DNA of 64,000 nucleotides from Lentisphaera profundi (GTDB taxonomy: Bacteria; Verrucomicrobiota; Lentisphaeria; Lentisphaerales; Lentisphaeraceae). Within the stretch, counting starts at the first letter, position 1, and every line of letters begins with the position of its first letter. Under the pieces are notes generated by a model. It was not told where the DNA came from. It was given only the letters and a program-made list of their open reading frames with translations, and searched no databases. Shown here in pieces: positions 27,241 to 36,568 of the stretch. The stretch covers positions 1,240,001-1,304,000 of the forward strand of contig NZ_CP117811.1 in the NCBI RefSeq assembly GCF_028728065.1, read 5' to 3'. Both the position numbers and the translations under genes were made by a program.

Positions 27241-28665
27241 ATGAAAGAACTTGAAGCTACATTACACAAAATGAATCGTCGTCAAGCCTTAAAAATGTCT
27301 GCGGGTGGCTTGGGTTATATGGCCTTGGGGGATTTATTGGCCAAAGAAAGTCCAAGCGCACTGCAAGCTCATCACAAGCCTAAAGCGAAGCGAGTGATTT
27401 ACCTCTTTCAATCAGGAGGTCCCTCACAGATCGATATGTTTGATCCAAAACCCATGCTCAATAAATTTCATGGCCAGGATATCTTTAAATTTGTGAAGCA
27501 GAATGGTCGCCTCACTGGTTTTAACGATAAGCATAAAGTGCACCCGCTCATTAAGAGTAAGTATAGCTTCAAGAAATATGGTCAGTCGGGTTCCTGGGTG
27601 AGTGAATTACTCCCTCACATGAGTGGAGTGATGGATGATGTCTGTACGATTCGTAGTGTTAGTACCAAGCCCGTGAATCACGACCCCGCCATGACCTTTA
27701 TGCAAACGGGGCACAACCTCCCCGGACGCCCGAGTATTGGTTCGTGGTTGAGTTATGGCTTGGGCTCTATGAATAAAAATTTACCTGATTATGTCGTCTT
27801 GGTTTCCAAGGGTGATTTAGGCAATATGCAGCCTTTAAATTCTCGCCTTTGGGGCAATGGGTTTTTGCCTGGTCGTTATCAAGGCGTACGACTGCGTTCG
27901 GGAAAGGATCCCGTTTTATACCTCAAGGATCCTGCGGGCAAAACGCTCAAAGACGAGCGTCAATTACTCGATGTCATTAATGAGCTCAATGAAGAGGAAT
28001 TCCAACGTCATGCCAACCCTGCAGTAGAAACGCGAATCTCGCAATATGAGATGGCATTTCGCATGCAGAGCTCGGTTCCCGACTTAAGTGATCTCTCGGA
28101 TGAGCCAGCATCGACTTTTAAACTCTATGGTGAAGAGGCCCGCAAGCCCGGAACTTATGCCTTTAATTGCCTGATGGCGAGAAGATTAGCCGAGCGCGAT
28201 GTACGCTTTGTACAGCTCTATCATTCGGGTTGGGATCATCACTTTAATTTACCTGCACATTTACCCAAGCGCTGTCGCGAAACAGATCAAGCCACGGCGG
28301 CACTAATAACTGACCTCAAGCAACGTGGCTTACTCGACGATACCATAGTCGTTTGGGGCGGTGAGTTTGGCCGGACGGCCTTTAGTCAGGATGGTAAAAC
28401 CCCCGTTTCTTATGGTCGTGATCATCATGCCAATTGTTTTACAAAAATTGTTGCTGGCGGAGGTTTTAAAGCAGGCTTAAACTATGGCCAAACTGATGAG
28501 TTTGGCTATAATGTAGTCAAGGATGAAGTTCCCGTACACGACCTTCATGCCACGATCCTACATCAATTGGGACTCGATCATGAACGTCTCACTTATTTAT
28601 CGCAAGGACGTCGCTACCGCCTTACCGATGTCCATGGCCATGTAGTCAAAGATTTACTAATTTGA
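27241..28665 (+). CDS. DUF1501 protein, module 2
   Basis: A 474-residue DUF1501 protein. The Tat-like signal is MNRRQALKMSAGG, preceded by a ten-residue extension. Metal-site-like blocks are FQSGGPSQIDMFDPKP, PVNHDPAMTF, SGWDHHFN, GGEFGRT and GRDHHANCF. The FQSGGPSQ version is closer to the protein at 39533 (CQSGGPSH) than to its neighbours in modules 1 and 3 (FMAGGQSQ), so module 2 seems to have a different origin. It starts 1 bp after the cytochrome gene and is followed by a deacetylase after 16 bp. Confidence 0.9.
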   Translation: MKELEATLHKMNRRQALKMSAGGLGYMALGDLLAKESPSALQAHHKPKAKRVIYLFQSGGPSQIDMFDPKPMLNKFHGQDIFKFVKQNGRLTGFNDKHKVHPLIKSKYSFKKYGQSGSWVSELLPHMSGVMDDVCTIRSVSTKPVNHDPAMTFMQTGHNLPGRPSIGSWLSYGLGSMNKNLPDYVVLVSKGDLGNMQPLNSRLWGNGFLPGRYQGVRLRSGKDPVLYLKDPAGKTLKDERQLLDVINELNEEEFQRHANPAVETRISQYEMAFRMQSSVPDLSDLSDEPASTFKLYGEEARKPGTYAFNCLMARRLAERDVRFVQLYHSGWDHHFNLPAHLPKRCRETDQATAALITDLKQRGLLDDTIVVWGGEFGRTAFSQDGKTPVSYGRDHHANCFTKIVAGGGFKAGLNYGQTDEFGYNVVKDEVPVHDLHATILHQLGLDHERLTYLSQGRRYRLTDVHGHVVKDLLI

Positions 28666-28681
28666 ATAAAAAGGCTGTTAA

Positions 28682-29401
28682 ATGAAATTTTTATCTCTCT
28701 ATTTTTTACTGAGCCTCATGATCGGCTCATTGCTTCAAGCGGAGCAAAAAACCGTCGTGCTTACTTTTGATGATTCGGTCAAGAGTCAGGCGGAATTTGT
28801 CGCACCACTTCTAAAAAAACACGGTTTTAATGCCACTTTCTTTATCACTGAGGGCTTTTCCTTCCACAAGAGAAAAGACCTCTACATGACTTGGGCGCAG
28901 ATTAAACAACTCCATGATCAGGGCTTTGAGATCGGCAATCATACCAAGAGTCACCGCAGTGTAAAAAAAATGAGTGCAGAACAATTGCGCAAATCACTTG
29001 AGCATATAGAAAATCAATGTAAAAAGCATGGCATTCCTAAGCCCATTTCCTTTTGTTACCCTGGATATGCCACCGCGCCCAAGGCCTTAAAAATCTTGCA
29101 GGAAAAGGGCTATCGCTTTGCTCGTGCGGGTGGTGCCAAAGCTAGCGAGCCCGACACAGATCATCACTTGCTCTTGCCTCAGGCCTTTGACGGCAAGCCA
29201 GCAAGTACTTTGGAGCAATTTAAAAAGGCAGTGGATCAAGCCGATTCCAAGCATATTCCCATTTTAACTTTTCACGGGGTTCCCGACTTAGAACACCCCT
29301 GGGTGACTACAAGTCCAGAAAAATTCAAAGCCTACATGAAGTACTTAAAGGATAATGATTTTAAGGTGATTTCTCTTAGGGATTACCCTCTTAAGAATTA
29401 G
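28682..29401 (+). CDS. Exported polysaccharide deacetylase (NodB-like), module 2
   Basis: A 239-residue NodB-homology enzyme with signal peptide 1-20 (MKFLSLYFLLSLMIGSLLQA). Motifs are the same as in the module 1 copy: [26 protein letters not shown]. The mature domain differs from module 1 mainly around residues 150-180 ([20 protein letters not shown]). The sequence swap between signal peptide and catalytic domain marks the left boundary of the long repeat. Probably secreted to act on an acetylated polymer together with the DUF1501/cytochrome pair. Confidence 0.88.
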   Translation: MKFLSLYFLLSLMIGSLLQAEQKTVVLTFDDSVKSQAEFVAPLLKKHGFNATFFITEGFSFHKRKDLYMTWAQIKQLHDQGFEIGNHTKSHRSVKKMSAEQLRKSLEHIENQCKKHGIPKPISFCYPGYATAPKALKILQEKGYRFARAGGAKASEPDTDHHLLLPQAFDGKPASTLEQFKKAVDQADSKHIPILTFHGVPDLEHPWVTTSPEKFKAYMKYLKDNDFKVISLRDYPLKN

Positions 29402-29490
29402 TGTTTTAGAATGTCTTTTTTTAGAGCTTCCATTGTTTAAACTCTCGTATTTAGTTTCCCTTATTCATAATCAATTAGCGGAATAAAGTA

Positions 29491-29571
29491 TAAAAAAACA
29501 ATAATTTTCGCATATTCAGTACAAGAATTAGATGCCTTATGAAAATACCTTTGTTAGGATATTTCAATGAA
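29491..29571 (+). promoter_or_regulatory. Upstream block of relic cytochrome gene, copy B
   Basis: It repeats the arrangement at 22398 (AACAATAATTTTC, AGTACAAGAATTAGAT, TTTCAATGAATGAA) with one base change in between. Confidence 0.4.
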
Positions 29572-29774
29572 TGAATTTTTTTTGCTTTTTTGAGTGATTT
29601 TTTTCATTATTCTCCTATCTTATCTGGTCGGTATTTTCATTGCACAGACCTGACAAACACAATCGCAAGAAAAAATTTCGTCTCAATATGGCTGAATGTG
29701 ATGATGGCGCGTAGCGCAAGCGCAAGGGAAAGTTCATTAAAAGTAGTGAAACATCTATATTTTTAAAATTTTGA
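29572..29774 (+). pseudogene. Relic of a PSCyt cytochrome gene, copy B
   Basis: This is the same broken PSCyt1 start as at 22476, with the same damage in the heme site. An additional stop is present (GCGTAGCGC instead of GCGTATCGC at about 29710). The shared lesions show that the gene was already dead before the 7.1-kb duplication. Confidence 0.8.
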
Positions 29775-29853
29775 TGGGAAAAGCTTTTAAAATACAGGGA
29801 TATTTAATTGGAAGCTTTATAATCAAATTAATGAAAAATCAGAGAATTGTTTT

Positions 29854-30366
29854 ATGAACAAGCAACATGACAAATTTGCACTGCTACTGGGGCAAAATAA
29901 GTCAGATTTAAGGCAGTATATTTATTCGCTTTGTCATAACAATACTGATACGGAAGATATTCTACAGGAAACTTCTTCAGCTCTGTGGCGGAAATTTGAT
30001 AGCTATGACCCTAAACAGGCCTTTATTTACTGGGCGCTTCGCTTTGCTTATTTCGAAGTTATGAAATTTCGCGATCGCCAAAAGAAATCTGATCGCCTTT
30101 GTAAGACAACACTCAAAGTCATTGCTAAAGAATGTGAAGATAAGTTGTGCGAAAATGATGATCAGAAGTACTTTCTTAAATTTTGTATCAATCAGCTCGA
30201 AATGAATGAAAAAGAGCTAGTAGATATGCACTATAATCAAAAGCTAAGCATTAAAAGTATTAACGATCACTTTGGGGAAAAAGGAAAAAAGATCTATCGT
30301 GCTTTTGAGCGCATTCGCTTTAAGCTCTTCAAATGTATTCAAAAAAATCGTCAAGAGGAGGCTTAA
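29854..30366 (+). CDS. ECF RNA polymerase sigma factor, copy B
   Basis: A 170-residue sigma factor nearly identical to copy A. Region 2 includes NTDTEDILQETSSALWRKF, and region 4 includes LVDMHYNQKLSIKSINDHFG. Differences cluster in region 4 and at the C-terminus (KCIQKNRQEEA against KCMEKTREDEAGI), so promoter choice or partner binding could have begun to separate. The stop lies 2 bp before the FecR/LamG start rather than overlapping it. It probably controls module 3. Confidence 0.9.
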   Translation: MNKQHDKFALLLGQNKSDLRQYIYSLCHNNTDTEDILQETSSALWRKFDSYDPKQAFIYWALRFAYFEVMKFRDRQKKSDRLCKTTLKVIAKECEDKLCENDDQKYFLKFCINQLEMNEKELVDMHYNQKLSIKSINDHFGEKGKKIYRAFERIRFKLFKCIQKNRQEEA

Positions 30367-30368
30367 AT

Positions 30369-31955
30369 ATGAAGAAATTTGATGAAACACGTACGCAGCA
30401 GCTCATCTCTTCTTTGATTGATGAAAATATCTCAGCCGAAGAAATGAACGAGCTTAATGAACTGCTTCAAGACTCGCCCGAAGCTCTTGATATGTACCTC
30501 AGTATGACTAAAATTGATATGGAGATGCATCAGGATACGAGTTTATTAAGTCATTATTCTGATATAAAGCCACAAGTCAAAGAAGATCTGCCTGAGACAG
30601 TTGAGCATCTCAAAAAATGCTTAAGGCTCTTTCAGCTTGTTGCCGCTTTTCTTGTGGCTTTTATAGCTATCAATTACGTCTTGCCCCGTAACCAGCCAAT
30701 CAAGGAAGAGGTGAATGGTAGTTCACCTGGTGTTCTTGCACATATTTTAAAGCTTTCAGAGGATATAAAATGGAGTAAAGCAAAGGCTAAGGTAGGTGAC
30801 CCAATAGGTGAAGAAGTATTGATCATCCAGAAAGGATCGATAAACCTAAAATATGAGAATGGCGCAGAAATTAAACTTGTTGGCCCCGCAGAATATAAAT
30901 TGCACGACCAGGATTCTGCCACTCTAAGTTATGGCCGCTTGGCAGCTCGTATTCCGGAAGCCGCACAGGGTTTTACTATTGATGCACCCAAAGCGCTTAT
31001 TACAGATTTAGGTACTGAGTTCGCCCTTAATGTTAATAAGCAGGGAGAAAGTAAAATATTTGTTTACGAAGGCGAAGTCGTAGGGGCCTTGTTGGGGCCG
31101 GATGGCAACACTCTAAAGCATAGCAACCTCTATGCTAAAGATGCTGTAAGCATAGATTCAAGGAGCGGTACACTTAAAACTCTTAAAGATACAAAAAACT
31201 TTATTCGTATTGCGGAAAGCCCAGAAGCTTCGCTGCATATAAATCAGGCTTATGTTAATGCAGTACATAATTCAGACCCTATTGCGTACTGGCGCTTTAA
31301 TACTGAAGATACAGAACTCATTACAAACGAAATGAGCACATCTTATTCAGGGGCACTCACGGGAAAAGCAAAAATAGAAAATGGTTTCTTAGTTTTCGAG
31401 AAAGGTACAAAGGGGGCTTTTGTTGTTGATGAACCCATTCAAAACATCAATAGCCAAGGACATTCTATTGAGATGTGGGTCAAGCCGCTAGAGCGCTCTA
31501 AAGATATGATGGCACTGGCATCGCTCGTGGCCCTAGGGAAACCTAAAAATAATGAAACAGTTAAGCACCTGGCCTATTTTGGGCTTACTCCTCAAAAGTC
31601 ATTCAATCGTCACAGTCCTTTTAATTTCTGGTTTGCTTCACGTTTTCCTGCGAGATCGGGAAATTATGGAGTCAATTGTTATGCCAATCAGGATTACAAA
31701 GGGCAGCATTGGTACCATCTCGTTTGCATTAAAAATAAAAATAGTTTGGATATTTATGTCAATGGCCAATTGGCCAACAGTGTTCAACATGAACTAGGAA
31801 GTGGAGATAAGGCGTATCAGTTTTTTGTGGGTCAGATGGATTTTCATAGACAGCCGTGGCAATTACACGGTAGTATTGACGAAGTCGCACTCTATGACCG
31901 TCCTTTAAGCGCCCGTGAAATAGAGACTCATTACCAAAGCATGTTAGAAAAATAA
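30369..31955 (+). CDS. FecR/LamG membrane regulator of the sigma factor, copy B
   Basis: A 528-residue copy of the protein at 23273. ATG 30369 is chosen over the in-frame ATG 30333 because it follows GAGGAGG and matches the start of copy A. Cytoplasmic residues 1-80, one membrane helix (about 85-105), FecR (140-255) and LamG (305-525) domains are as in copy A. Substitutions fall mostly in the first 110 residues, matching those in its sigma factor, whereas the outer LamG domain is practically unchanged. This pattern suggests the two pairs sense the same signal but are becoming insulated from each other inside the cell (inference). Confidence 0.88.
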   Translation: MKKFDETRTQQLISSLIDENISAEEMNELNELLQDSPEALDMYLSMTKIDMEMHQDTSLLSHYSDIKPQVKEDLPETVEHLKKCLRLFQLVAAFLVAFIAINYVLPRNQPIKEEVNGSSPGVLAHILKLSEDIKWSKAKAKVGDPIGEEVLIIQKGSINLKYENGAEIKLVGPAEYKLHDQDSATLSYGRLAARIPEAAQGFTIDAPKALITDLGTEFALNVNKQGESKIFVYEGEVVGALLGPDGNTLKHSNLYAKDAVSIDSRSGTLKTLKDTKNFIRIAESPEASLHINQAYVNAVHNSDPIAYWRFNTEDTELITNEMSTSYSGALTGKAKIENGFLVFEKGTKGAFVVDEPIQNINSQGHSIEMWVKPLERSKDMMALASLVALGKPKNNETVKHLAYFGLTPQKSFNRHSPFNFWFASRFPARSGNYGVNCYANQDYKGQHWYHLVCIKNKNSLDIYVNGQLANSVQHELGSGDKAYQFFVGQMDFHRQPWQLHGSIDEVALYDRPLSAREIETHYQSMLEK

Positions 31956-32049
31956 TATTTTTTTAGCCGCTAGGTGGGAATCGCTCTTAAAAACACGGGA
32001 TATATAACAAAGAGATTTTAAATAACCTTATAGTCGGAGCCCAAAATCT
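31956..32049 (+). promoter_or_regulatory. Conserved leader before module 3 cytochrome gene
   Basis: This is identical to 24860-24953, including GGGATATATAAC and the GGAG ribosome site. Both modules would therefore respond to the same upstream signals. Confidence 0.4.
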
Positions 32050-34437
32050 ATGTTTACAAGACTCATGTTTGTTGCTGCATTATCCTGTAGTAATCTAATA
32101 GCCAAAGAAATAAATTTTAATCGGGATATCCGTCCCATTTTATCGGATCGATGTTTTCATTGTCATGGGCCCGATAAACACGACCGTAAGAAAAAGTTGC
32201 GTTTGGATATTGCCGAAGGTGATGATGGTGCCTACCGTTTAAGAAAAAAACGTTATGGAATTGTACCAGGTGATTTAGAAAAGAGTAGTGTATGGCAGCG
32301 CATCATTACCGATGACGAAGATGACATTATGCCTCCACTAGATTCCCATAAGAAGCCACTGACTGATAAAGAAAAAGCACTCATTAAGCAATGGATCGAA
32401 GAGGGCGCAAAATACGAGAAATTTTGGGCTTTTGAACTTCCGAAGAAATCAGCCGCGGAAAAAACAAAACTGGACTGGGGCCATTCAGGAATTGATAAAT
32501 ACGTGCTTGCAGAATTAGAAAGAAATAATTTAGAGCCAAAAGATAAAGCAGAGAAACGAACCTTGATTCGACGTTTGAGCTTTGACTTGACCGGGCTACC
32601 ACCCACACTGAGTGAAGTAGAGAGTTTTATTAATGATAAAGATTCACAAGCCTACGAAAAACTAGTGGAGCGCTTCTTGGCTAAATCCAGTTATGGCGAA
32701 CATATGACTCGCTATTGGTTGGATTTGGTAAGAGCGGCAGATACCAACGGTATGCACAAAGATTTCTACCGAAGTATTTACGCTTATCGCGATTGGCTTA
32801 TAAGAGCATTTAATACAAACCTCCCTTATAGCGACTTCTTAAAGTACCAACTTGCGGGAGATCTTTATGAAAAGCCAACAGAGGATCAACTCATTGGTTC
32901 AGGTTTTAATCGTCTCCATCTTATCATTGATAAAGGTACGGCATTACCCGAAGAGAGTTATACGAAAAATGTCATTGACCGCGTCACGGCAGTCAGTACG
33001 GCTTTTATGGGGCTCACCATGCAGTGCGCTCGTTGTCACGATCACAAATTCGATGCTATCAAACAAAAAGATTTTTATGCGATGTTCGCATTCTTTAACA
33101 ACATCGATGGTAATCCTGAAACAATTGGTGGACCTAAGAATGGTCTGCAGCCACCTTATATCACTTTAGGCACAGATGAAGAAAAGAAAAAATTGGCAGG
33201 ATTAAAGAAAGCTTACAATATTGTTGCGCCTGAGCTCAATAAATTACGCCGTTCAGTCAGGAAAGAAAAAGATGCGGCTAAGAAAACAGCAATGCAGAAT
33301 AAGATTAAAGAATTGCAAAAAGCGGAACATCAATACAATGTGCTTTTTAATTCTCTAGATGCAGCAATGGTCATGAAAGAAAGTAAAAAGGTAAAACCAT
33401 CCTATATGTTAAATCGCGGTGAGTACGATCAAAAAGGAGAAGTGGTCGAGAGGGATATACCTGTGTTTTTTGGTTCCATCAAAAAAGAGGAGGGCCTTAC
33501 AACAAGGATGGATTTAGCGAATTGGTTTATTTCGGAAGAAAATCCGCTGACGGCTCGTGTGGCAGTGAATCGCTTTTGGCAACAGTTCTTCGGTGTGGGC
33601 CTAGTGAAGACTTCAGAAGACTTTGGTGCCCAAGGGGAAACGCCTAGTCATCCACAATTACTGGATTACTTAACAGTTGAGTTTATTGAGTCGGGCTGGG
33701 ATGTGAAGCAATTGATGAAAAAGATTGTGATGTCAGCAACTTACCAGCAGAGTTCATTAGCTCAAAAAGAGGCCTATGAAGCTGATCCAGAAAATAGACT
33801 CTTGGCTCGTGGCTCACGTTATCGTATGGATGCCGAAATGATTCGCGATAATATTTTGGCGAGTAGTGGTCTCCTAAAAACTCAAATGTATGGCAAGAGT
33901 GTTAAGCCACCACAACCTGAGGGTTTGTGGGCTGCCGTCAGTATGCGTAACGAACGTTTTAAGCCTGATGCAGGAGATGCTATCTATCGCCGCAGTATTT
34001 ATACTTACTGGCGTCGAGGTATGCCACCACCCCAAATGACAATCATGAATGCTCCCAGCCGTGAATATTGCGTTGCTCGCAGAGAACGCACAAATACATC
34101 TCTACAGGCATTGCTATTACTTAATGAACCCGAATACCTCAAGGCGGCCGCTAACTTAGCTAAGAATACTTTAAGTAGCGACTTAAAAAATGGTGCGGAA
34201 AAAATTTCATACGCTTATGAAAGAATAACTGGCAAGATTCCAGATAGTGAGGAAATACAGGCTTTAGAGACCTTAATCAGTGACCTTACAAAATCTTATA
34301 ATAGCGATGTTCAATCAACAAAAGAAATGGCTGAGAGTCTTGGTTTTACTAAGGCGAAAAATAAAGCTGAAGTTGCAGCTTGGACCATGATGCTTAATAG
34401 CATTTATAACTTAGATATTACGAAAAATAGGGAGTAG
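32050..34437 (+). CDS. Planctomycete-type cytochrome c (PSCyt1-DUF1549-DUF1553), module 3
   Basis: A 795-residue exported protein. Signal peptide and first mature residues are those of module 2. From DIRPIL onward it follows module 1, with heme site CFHCH (35-39), [20 protein letters not shown] and [10 protein letters not shown]. The second heme site in DUF1549 is CARCH. A Lys-rich coiled-coil-like stretch (about 375-435) stands where module 1 has the WIWK domain. DUF1553 has [18 protein letters not shown] and [20 protein letters not shown]. It looks like a recombinant gene: module 2 N-terminus on a module 1-type body. The DUF1501 gene follows 3 bp later. Confidence 0.9.
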   Translation: MFTRLMFVAALSCSNLIAKEINFNRDIRPILSDRCFHCHGPDKHDRKKKLRLDIAEGDDGAYRLRKKRYGIVPGDLEKSSVWQRIITDDEDDIMPPLDSHKKPLTDKEKALIKQWIEEGAKYEKFWAFELPKKSAAEKTKLDWGHSGIDKYVLAELERNNLEPKDKAEKRTLIRRLSFDLTGLPPTLSEVESFINDKDSQAYEKLVERFLAKSSYGEHMTRYWLDLVRAADTNGMHKDFYRSIYAYRDWLIRAFNTNLPYSDFLKYQLAGDLYEKPTEDQLIGSGFNRLHLIIDKGTALPEESYTKNVIDRVTAVSTAFMGLTMQCARCHDHKFDAIKQKDFYAMFAFFNNIDGNPETIGGPKNGLQPPYITLGTDEEKKKLAGLKKAYNIVAPELNKLRRSVRKEKDAAKKTAMQNKIKELQKAEHQYNVLFNSLDAAMVMKESKKVKPSYMLNRGEYDQKGEVVERDIPVFFGSIKKEEGLTTRMDLANWFISEENPLTARVAVNRFWQQFFGVGLVKTSEDFGAQGETPSHPQLLDYLTVEFIESGWDVKQLMKKIVMSATYQQSSLAQKEAYEADPENRLLARGSRYRMDAEMIRDNILASSGLLKTQMYGKSVKPPQPEGLWAAVSMRNERFKPDAGDAIYRRSIYTYWRRGMPPPQMTIMNAPSREYCVARRERTNTSLQALLLLNEPEYLKAAANLAKNTLSSDLKNGAEKISYAYERITGKIPDSEEIQALETLISDLTKSYNSDVQSTKEMAESLGFTKAKNKAEVAAWTMMLNSIYNLDITKNRE

Positions 34438-34440
34438 CAC

Positions 34441-35850
34441 ATGTCTGACTTTAATTTATCACGTCGCTCCTTTTTGAGCTCTATGAGTTTAGGTGCCCTA
34501 GGTACTATGGTTCCTCAACAGTTATCTGTAGCCGGAGGCAAAGGTCTCCACCACAAACCCAAAGCTAAACGTGTTATCATGCTCTTTATGGCGGGTGGCC
34601 AGAGTCAGCTCGATCTTTTTGATCACAAACCCGATTTACATAAACTTTATCGCCAAGAATTACCTCCTTCAGTGATCGGGAATCAGCGCTTTACGGCCAT
34701 GACCAAGAATGCCCAAAAACTTGTGGCACCTTCGAAGTTTAAATTTAAGCGCTATGGCTCTAATGGCATAGAGATGAGTGAGCTACTTCCGAACCTGGGT
34801 TCAGTCATGGATGATCTTTGTTTGGTGAAATCTATGTACACAGAGTCAATTAATCACGACCCAGGTAAAACACTCTTTTGTACGGGAACTGAATTGCCAG
34901 GTAACCCTAGTATGGGATCTTGGTTGAGTTATGGTCTCGGAACGATGAATAAAGATTTGCCTGACTTTGTTGTTTTACCTTCGGCTTACTGGAGTGGAAA
35001 GACCAATGTTCAGGCATTGTATTCACGTTTGTGGGGTAGTGGTTGTTTGCCGTCCAAACACCAAGGGACGTCTTTTCAGAGTAAAGGTGATCCGGTTTTA
35101 TTTCTTTCTAATCCTAAAGGTGTGAGTGCATCAGTTCGCCGACGTATGCTCGATACTTTGGGATCTTTGAATAAAAAACACCTTAATGAACTTCACGATC
35201 CAGAAATTCAGACCACAATGGCTCAGCAAGAAATGGCTTATCGGATGCAGAGTTCTGTTCCAGAACTTACTGATATCAGTAATGAATCGAAAGCGACTTT
35301 AGATCTCTATGGTCCAGAAGTGATGAATAAGGGCTCATATGCCCGTAACTGCCTCTTAGCTCGCCGTATGGCTGAGCGCGATGTGCGCTTTATTCAGCTC
35401 TTTCACCGTGGTTGGGATCATCACAGTAATCTACCAACTCATTTAACTGGACAATGTCGCGATGTCGATCATCCGACAGCAGGCTTGATTAAAGACTTAA
35501 AACAACGTGGTCTCTTAGAAGATACCCTCATTGTTATGGTTGGCGAATTTGGTCGAACGGCTTATGGGCAAGGCAACTTTAAGGCAGATAATTATGGTCG
35601 AGATCATCACCCACGCTGTTTCTCAGCTTTATTAGCCGGCGGTGGTATACAGGGTGGTATTAGTTATGGTCAAACCGATGATTTCAGCTATAATGTCGTA
35701 GATAAACCAGTACATGTTCGGGATCTACATGCGACAATGCTATGGCAACTTGGTTTGGATCATCAGCAGTTATCCTTCCCTTTTCAGGGGCTAGATGTGA
35801 AGCTTACGGGAGTTAATCCGGCATCTGTGGTTCAAGGAATATTGAGCTAG
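34441..35850 (+). CDS. DUF1501 protein with Tat signal, module 3
   Basis: A 469-residue DUF1501 protein, very similar along its length to module 1 ([63 protein letters not shown]). The Tat signal is SRRSFLSS with a hydrophobic stretch after it. With the preceding cytochrome it forms a closely related pair to that of module 1, so cytochrome and DUF1501 appear to travel together as one unit. The deacetylase that should follow is broken. Confidence 0.9.
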   Translation: MSDFNLSRRSFLSSMSLGALGTMVPQQLSVAGGKGLHHKPKAKRVIMLFMAGGQSQLDLFDHKPDLHKLYRQELPPSVIGNQRFTAMTKNAQKLVAPSKFKFKRYGSNGIEMSELLPNLGSVMDDLCLVKSMYTESINHDPGKTLFCTGTELPGNPSMGSWLSYGLGTMNKDLPDFVVLPSAYWSGKTNVQALYSRLWGSGCLPSKHQGTSFQSKGDPVLFLSNPKGVSASVRRRMLDTLGSLNKKHLNELHDPEIQTTMAQQEMAYRMQSSVPELTDISNESKATLDLYGPEVMNKGSYARNCLLARRMAERDVRFIQLFHRGWDHHSNLPTHLTGQCRDVDHPTAGLIKDLKQRGLLEDTLIVMVGEFGRTAYGQGNFKADNYGRDHHPRCFSALLAGGGIQGGISYGQTDDFSYNVVDKPVHVRDLHATMLWQLGLDHQQLSFPFQGLDVKLTGVNPASVVQGILS

Positions 35851-35886
35851 TAGATAAAGATACTTAAGTCTCATATTTTATGTACT

Positions 35887-36090
35887 TTGATTTTTTTCAG
35901 CTTTTTACTACACGCAGAGAAAACTCAAAAAACTGTGATACTTACTTTTGATGATTCGGTCAAGAGTAAGGCGGAGTTTGTCGCACCACTTCTAAAAAAA
36001 CACGGTTTTAATGCTACTTTCTTTATCACTGAGGGCTTTTCCTTAAGGCAGGTAATACAAGCTTCCGCTTGCGTAGGATGCAAATTTTGA
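35887..36090 (+). pseudogene. Polysaccharide deacetylase, truncated by repeat insertion (module 3)
   Basis: A TTG-initiated frame reads a signal peptide (MIFFSFLLHAEK) and the NodB start [18 protein letters not shown] up to FITEGFSL. At about 36040 the match to the other two deacetylases ends and a hairpin-rich tandem repeat begins. Immediately after the repeat, CTAGGGATTA...CCCT (about 36415-36450) resembles the 3' end of the intact genes (CTTAGGGATTACCCTCTT). Most of the catalytic domain, including the metal His motif, is gone. Confidence 0.8.
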
Positions 36091-36416
36091 TCCCGTTTTT
36101 TCTGCAATTCGGCACTCTAAAGAGTGGACTACGTACCTAAATCGTAGGAGGCAAATCTCGGGTCCCTCTTTCTCCTACCTAAATGGAGGCAGGTAGTTCA
36201 AGCTTCAGCTTGCGAAGGATGCAAATTTTTGGTCCCGTTTTTCCTTAAGGCAGGTAATACAAGTTTCAGCTTGCGTAGGATGCAAATTTTTGGTCCCGTT
36301 TTTTTAGTCATTCGGCACTCTAAAGAGTGTACTACGTACCTAAATCGAAGGAGGTAAAATTTTGGTCCCTCTTTCTCCTACCTAAAGCGAGGCAGGTAGT
36401 TCAGTTTCAGCTTGCC
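36039..36416. repeat. Tandem 202-bp hairpin-rich repeat
   Basis: Two copies (36039-36240 and 36241-36416, the second slightly shorter) begin with TTCCTTAAGGCAGGTAATAC. Each contains perfect mini-hairpins such as CAAGCTTCCGCTTG, CAAGCTTCAGCTTG and CACTCTAAAGAGTG, mostly with four-base loops, and TCCCGTTTTT or GTCCCTCTTT segments. The array interrupts the third deacetylase. No protein is encoded. Confidence 0.75.
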
Positions 36417-36568
36417 TAGGGATTAAAATCACCCTGTAATCTTTTCCCTGTCGGGGACATTTTTTTTCGTTTTTTGCGCAATATCGATATTTTTTGCGTG
36501 TTATGAATCCTTATATCTCCTGTATTCATGTTATGCTTTTAAACAAATTAATAAATGGAGTTTAAGCA

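Larger units (their letters stand above)
28746..32123 (+). repeat. Long direct repeat, copy B
   Basis: This is the second copy of 21653-25027. It carries the same gene series and ends seven codons into the mature cytochrome of module 3. After this point the protein resembles module 1, not module 2, which suggests recombination at the signal-peptide sequence. Confidence 0.9.

Noticed and set aside
36039-36416. Possible CRISPR array
   Set aside because: Only two long units of about 202 bp with internal hairpins, no regular spacer pattern and no cas genes nearby.
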